Shown in pieces: positions 30,484 through 33,124 of a stretch of DNA of 33,124 nucleotides. The position numbers and the translations under genes are program-made. The DNA comes from DYIU01 sp038326775 (GTDB lineage: Bacteria > Actinomycetota > Geothermincolia > Fen-727 > Anoxymicrobiaceae): positions 1-33,124 of the forward strand of contig JBBQKJ010000033.1 in the NCBI GenBank assembly GCA_038326775.1, read 5' to 3'. Below the pieces are notes generated by a model. That model saw only the letters and a list, made by a program, of their open reading frames with translations, was not told the origin of the DNA and searched no databases. Each line of letters opens with the position of its first letter. The stretch's first letter is position 1.

Positions 30484-31658
30484 CCACGTTTAGACGGAAA
30501 GACTTTTAACACAGCTTTTAGTGCTACCATCGGCTCAGGAGGCAGGTCCCCTGAGAATAATCTGCAATAATCCAAGAAGAACGAAGCATCTCTGTTTTCT
30601 TTTGTTGTCAAAAGGAAAAGAAAGTTGAGGAAAGCGGGTGTCCTAAACTTGACAAAAGCGTATTCCATAGCCCAAGTAGGCGCAAAATCAGATAAAAGCA
30701 ATTTCTTCTTATAGTTCTTAAATGAGTAATCACAGGAACCTAAAGCTCGTAAGGTTTCTTCAGAAGCCGCCTTCGCAGAAGATAAACATATCCCAAGACC
30801 CTCACCTGTCATTGGTGTAACCCCAAGACAATCTCCAACAAACAATACTCTGTCCGTGTGGGAAACGACCCTTGGGTTAAAAGACAGTTCGGGCCAGACG
30901 GAGAAGTCCAACTTGTCTTCGTCCAAACGGTAGCCTAGATTTTTTTCCGCTATCTGCAGGAACACCTTTTTAGTGTATTGCATATTGGTGGGAGAACCGC
31001 CTGTGATACCCGCATTGAACCCGTTTACCTCAGGGAAAAACCAAACGTAGCCCTTAATCCCGAAATCTATGGGAGTGAAATCGAAAATCAGTTTATCGGA
31101 CGGTGGTGGCAGGTCGGGAACCCTTGTCAACCAGAGGTATTCCTTGTTGGTTGGGTCCTCTAGTCCGAGTTGTTCTTTAGTTCTGCTGTTTACTCCATCG
31201 GCACCTATGACTATTTTGGAACTGAATGTTTCCTTGCGTGTTTCTACCAACATCTCCTTGGTGTTTCTTTTGACGTTAACAACAGGAGTTTCGGTGAGTA
31301 CCTCAACACCTGCTTCTTTTACGTTGTCCAATAAATAAGCGTCAAACAGATTTCTTCTGATTGCCTTGGCAAGCCCCTGCTGACACTCTGTTGTTGCCTT
31401 GTCTCGAAATCTCATAGTTACACCATCAATATCTTTACCTTCCAAAGATAACAAGTTCAGACCTAAATCTTTCTTGGCGGTTTTTATCATTCTGCCAGAT
31501 ACACCACCGGCACATATCTTATCTCTGCCGTAGGGTCTGGCTTCCAGTAGTAAGATATCCTCTGCCAATTGAGGACACTTGTTCTCAAGATACAAAGCCG
31601 TAAAAGCTCCTGCTGGGCCGCCGCCGACGATTATTACCTCTCTTCTTTCTTTACCCAT
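30453..31658 (-). CDS. Geranylgeranyl-reductase-family FAD oxidoreductase
   Basis: A 401-residue flavoprotein. FAD motifs: VIIVGGGPAGAFTALYLE at the N-terminus, then ARPYGRDKICAGGVSGRMI, the middle VIGADGVNSRTKEQLGL, and VLFVGDCLGVTPMTGEGLG near the end. This is the pattern of the geranylgeranyl reductase family (ChlP/BchP, archaeal GGR), which saturates isoprenoid chains of chlorophyll, quinone or membrane lipids. The C-terminal ~100 residues are the usual helical substrate part. GGGGGGA precedes ATG 31658. It overlaps the downstream duplicated CxxC/V4R-like gene by 31 bases. Bacterial members outside phototrophs exist; the substrate is unknown and nothing here suggests photosynthesis. Confidence 0.85.
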   Translation of the reverse strand: MGKERREVIIVGGGPAGAFTALYLENKCPQLAEDILLLEARPYGRDKICAGGVSGRMIKTAKKDLGLNLLSLEGKDIDGVTMRFRDKATTECQQGLAKAIRRNLFDAYLLDNVKEAGVEVLTETPVVNVKRNTKEMLVETRKETFSSKIVIGADGVNSRTKEQLGLEDPTNKEYLWLTRVPDLPPPSDKLIFDFTPIDFGIKGYVWFFPEVNGFNAGITGGSPTNMQYTKKVFLQIAEKNLGYRLDEDKLDFSVWPELSFNPRVVSHTDRVLFVGDCLGVTPMTGEGLGICLSSAKAASEETLRALGSCDYSFKNYKKKLLLSDFAPTWAMEYAFVKFRTPAFLNFLFLLTTKENRDASFFLDYCRLFSGDLPPEPMVALKAVLKVFPSKRGWEKIIKGQF

Positions 31659-31685
31659 TCCCCCCTGCCTTTTGCATCGTGCTTT

Positions 31686-31808
31686 CTACTCCTTGCTTGA
31701 CACTGAACTTCTGGAAACAAGGATGCCCCCAAGCAGCATGAAGATGAGGATAGCGGTCTTCCAGTGCTTCACCTCGAACTTCCTTTCTCGTTTCCTTGCT
31801 CCACGCAT
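31686..31808 (-). CDS. Possible 40-residue single-span membrane peptide
   Basis: A basic N-terminus (MRGARKRERKFEVKHWK) precedes one hydrophobic span (TAILIFMLLGGILV) and a short tail. The ATG lies only four bases after a TAGAAT box with a well-spaced TTGTCT, so the transcript would be leaderless or nearly so. An internal GTG behind AAGGAAG is an alternative start. It is 27 bases upstream of the reductase gene on the same strand and may simply be its leader region. Confidence 0.35.
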   Translation of the reverse strand: MRGARKRERKFEVKHWKTAILIFMLLGGILVSRSSVSSKE

Positions 31809-31812
31809 CACG

Positions 31813-31841
31813 ATTCTACAACCGGCCTCGAAAGGAGACAA
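31813..31841 (-). promoter_or_regulatory. Promoter for the reductase / V4R-like operon
   Basis: On the minus strand TTGTCT (31841-31836), a 17-base spacer and TAGAAT (31818-31813). It is the only good promoter upstream of the reductase gene. Confidence 0.6.
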
Positions 31842-32067
31842 CAAATGGGAGAGGCGGCCCGGCTCCTCCCGAACCCATGCGGCAACTCTTGGGGATATTT
31901 GGATGGCCCGAACGTTAACGTCCGGCCGATTTAAGGAGAGTGAATCAGGGGGGATAAGGGGGTCAATGACGTAAGGGGGCCTCTTCTCTGGTAGCCGAAT
32001 TTTCGTCGGCTGGCTCCGTGTGATACGATTTGGAGCGGCAGCGTTGGCAGGCGGCTAGGAGGAGTAC
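31842..32067. other. Intergenic stretch with a near-perfect palindrome
   Basis: No gene seen. CCGAACGTTAACGTCCGG (31908-31925) is palindromic in eight of nine pairs and could be a protein-binding site. A TGATACGAT extended -10 (32021-32029) precedes the next ORF. Short G runs around 31950-31980 show no repeat structure. Confidence 0.4.
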
Positions 32068-32400
32068 TTGGAAGACACGTTTGTTTGTCCACATTGTGGC
32101 ACTACCGCCGATTTGACGCGCTTATCAGTGGTTCGGTTGCTTCGCTTTCGGACTTCAAAAAAGTGTAGTTTCCTTCCCCCCAATGTACTATCACGACCAC
32201 TCTTCCTACTTGTCACGACGAGATATTGCCGAACTACTGCCGAAATTTCTGAAGCGAAACAAGCATATTATGTATATGCCATTATTGCTATAAATCGCTT
32301 GATACTGCGGGTTACTGCTGGAGGCCACGGTCGGATTCGAACCGACGACCTACTGCTTAGGAGTCCATCCCAAGCACGATTTCGAAAACCGCTCAACTAA
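32068..32400 (+). pseudogene. Truncated zinc-ribbon ORF running into a half-tRNA
   Basis: A credible start: TTG 32068, five bases after AGGAGG (32057-32062), with a -10-like box upstream. The first ~30 residues look real and include a zinc-knuckle half (FVCPHCGTTADLTRL). After that the sequence turns into low-quality translation and ends inside the complement of a tRNA 3' half (GRIRTDDLLLR is the usual false peptide from such a region). I read it as the 5' end of a gene cut off by integration or deletion. Confidence 0.4.
32319..32363 (-). other. tRNA 3' half (tRNA-Arg CCT-like), possible attachment site
   Basis: On the minus strand, from 32363: anticodon-loop-like CTCCTAA, stem half GCAGT, AGGTC, a perfect T-arm (GTCGG-TTCGAAT-CCGAC), acceptor half CGTGGCC, T and CCA. 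The matching 5' anticodon stem (ACTGC) is absent; the sequence there is GATGGA. A GCCAC and a D-arm-like stretch occur further up (32412-32390), but the middle is wrong in length and does not fold. A 3' tRNA fragment starting at the anticodon loop is what tyrosine-integrase islands leave behind; no integrase is in the window. Confidence 0.55.
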
Positions 32401-32790
32401 AGCAAAAGTGGCAATTATCCGCATGGTTAAGCCGAATTCTAACCTCTTCATTGTTTAGCATTGTTTCCCGTTATTTTGGCCATTTACGGAAACAGAACGG
32501 AAATGGACTTTTCACGGCCTCACACAGAACCCCGACGGCGTGGCATAAGACGCGCCTCAAGAGCACCAAGAAGGACCACCAGAGCAATTGAGAGCGATTC
32601 TAAGCGCCGTGAAGTTGGAGGGATAGGTGGAAGGTTGGACGTAACGGTGGTCGGAAGAATGGAATGCCTGCGGCAGCACGTATGTTCAGCGTCAATCATT
32701 CCTGAGTTCGCATTGACTCACTGTTTTTGCTACCCAAATGGAGCCGTTGCCTCATAAGATTGTTACCCAATTGTCTTAAGGAGGCACGGC
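32401..32790. other. Intergenic region before the transposase
   Basis: No supported gene. The last 40 bases (ATTGTTACCCAATTGTCTTA at about 32759-32778) probably belong to the left end of the insertion sequence, but the terminal inverted repeat cannot be confirmed because the right end lies outside the window. The upstream TTCATTGTTTAGCATTG stretch shows no RNA gene. Confidence 0.3.
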
Positions 32791-33124
32791 ATGGAGAAGG
32801 AGATCGGCAAGCAGTCAAAGCAGGAGCTCACCGAAGCCACCCGGCAACGATACTTGAGTGCGTCCAAGAATGAGAAGACAAGGATTCTTGACCAGTTTGT
32901 TGCGCTGACCGGGTACCACAGGAAGCATGCCATTCGCGTGCTCACCGCAAATCCACAACCCGCCGCCACGGAGCGGCCGTGCAGCAAGCGCATCTACGAC
33001 GAAGCCGTCAAGGAAGCCCTGATCGTGCTCTGGGAGGCATCGGACAGGATATGCGGCAAGCGGCTCAAGGCTATCCTGCCGATCCTTGTCGAGGCGATGG
33101 AGCGAAACGGCCATCTGGATCTGG
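32791..33124 (+). CDS. IS transposase, N-terminal part (cut by window end)
   Basis: An open frame of 111 codons from ATG 32791, behind TAAGGAGG, with no stop before the window ends. The start KQSKQELTEATRQRYLSASK, then EKTRILDQFVALTGYHRKHA and IRVL, is the N-terminal helix-turn-helix region seen in a group of integrase-core (DDE, ISNCY-type) transposases. The catalytic core would lie to the right. Its GC content resembles the host genes more than the AT-rich block. Its position at the block's right edge fits an insertion hot spot. Confidence 0.75.
   Translation, partial: MEKEIGKQSKQELTEATRQRYLSASKNEKTRILDQFVALTGYHRKHAIRVLTANPQPAATERPCSKRIYDEAVKEALIVLWEASDRICGKRLKAILPILVEAMERNGHLDL

Noticed and set aside
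26617..31658. A bacteriochlorophyll pathway (BchJ/BchP-like pair)
   Set aside because: Only the broad V4R-like and geranylgeranyl-reductase families match; no Mg-chelatase, reductase or synthase of chlorophyll is present.
32319..32413. A complete 95-base tRNA with a long variable arm (GCTTGGGA/TCCTAAGC)
   Set aside because: The acceptor stem has only five pairs, the D-arm and anticodon stem conflict, and eight extra bases sit before the T-stem; a 3' half fragment explains it better.
1..33124. CRISPR arrays or ribosomal RNA
   Set aside because: No regularly spaced short direct repeats with unique spacers and no rRNA-like stretches were seen.

Overview
The window is mostly high-GC DNA from an anaerobic bacterium. 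Leaderless-type starts, TTG/GTG starts behind strong AGGAGG sites, a glutaconate-type CoA transferase, a fused LutB/LutA-like iron-sulfur protein, an NrdG-like radical SAM protein and secreted proteins with C-terminal WYLAEG repeats all fit a deep-branching anaerobic actinobacterium (Geothermincolia/Aquicultor-like). That placement is inference from gene content; no rRNA or ribosomal protein is present.

Layout. 1-5.3 kb: a membrane-anchored alkaline-phosphatase-superfamily protein and an SCP2-like protein (+), convergent with two phasin-like genes (-), then a lipoprotein (+). 5.3-8.4 kb (-): a cysteine-desulfurase-family PLP enzyme; then a protein made of tandem 23-residue repeats, with an apparent frameshift near its start, and a lysophospholipid acyltransferase. 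8.6-10.2 kb (-): a secreted protein with four WYLAEG repeats. 10.5-14.5 kb (+): CoA-transferase subunits A and B, then the LutB-LutA fusion. 14.5-16.8 kb (-): a DUF89 phosphatase and a ferredoxin/thioredoxin/radical-SAM cluster. 16.8-25.5 kb (-): a subtilisin with four WYLAEG repeats, a small unknown gene, a decayed LytTR response regulator, its likely hybrid sensor kinase, and a papain-family protease with four WYLAEG repeats. 25.5-27.7 kb (+): a possible structured RNA, an SCP2 protein and a protein with two copies of a CxxC/V4R-like domain.

From about 27.83 kb the DNA is visibly more AT-rich and looks acquired: a membrane protein, an M50-like membrane metalloprotease, a diverged paralogue of the duplicated CxxC/V4R-like protein, and a geranylgeranyl-reductase-family flavoprotein overlapping it. 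Beyond these lie a broken zinc-ribbon ORF, a 3' half-tRNA resembling an integration scar, and the start of an IS transposase that runs off the window.

Three themes cross the window. (1) Lipid or hydrophobic-granule genes recur: phasins, two SCP2 proteins, PlsC, a CoA transferase and a prenyl reductase. (2) Three exported proteins share an identical C-terminal plan of four repeats of about 100 residues; two carry proteases of unrelated classes, suggesting one surface-attachment module reused. (3) A dispersed GGGGTCAG-type inverted repeat occurs about six times, always between genes. The best candidates for something undescribed are the duplicated CxxC/V4R-like family coupled to the prenyl reductase, the 23-residue-repeat protein, and the possible RNA in front of the papain-like protease.
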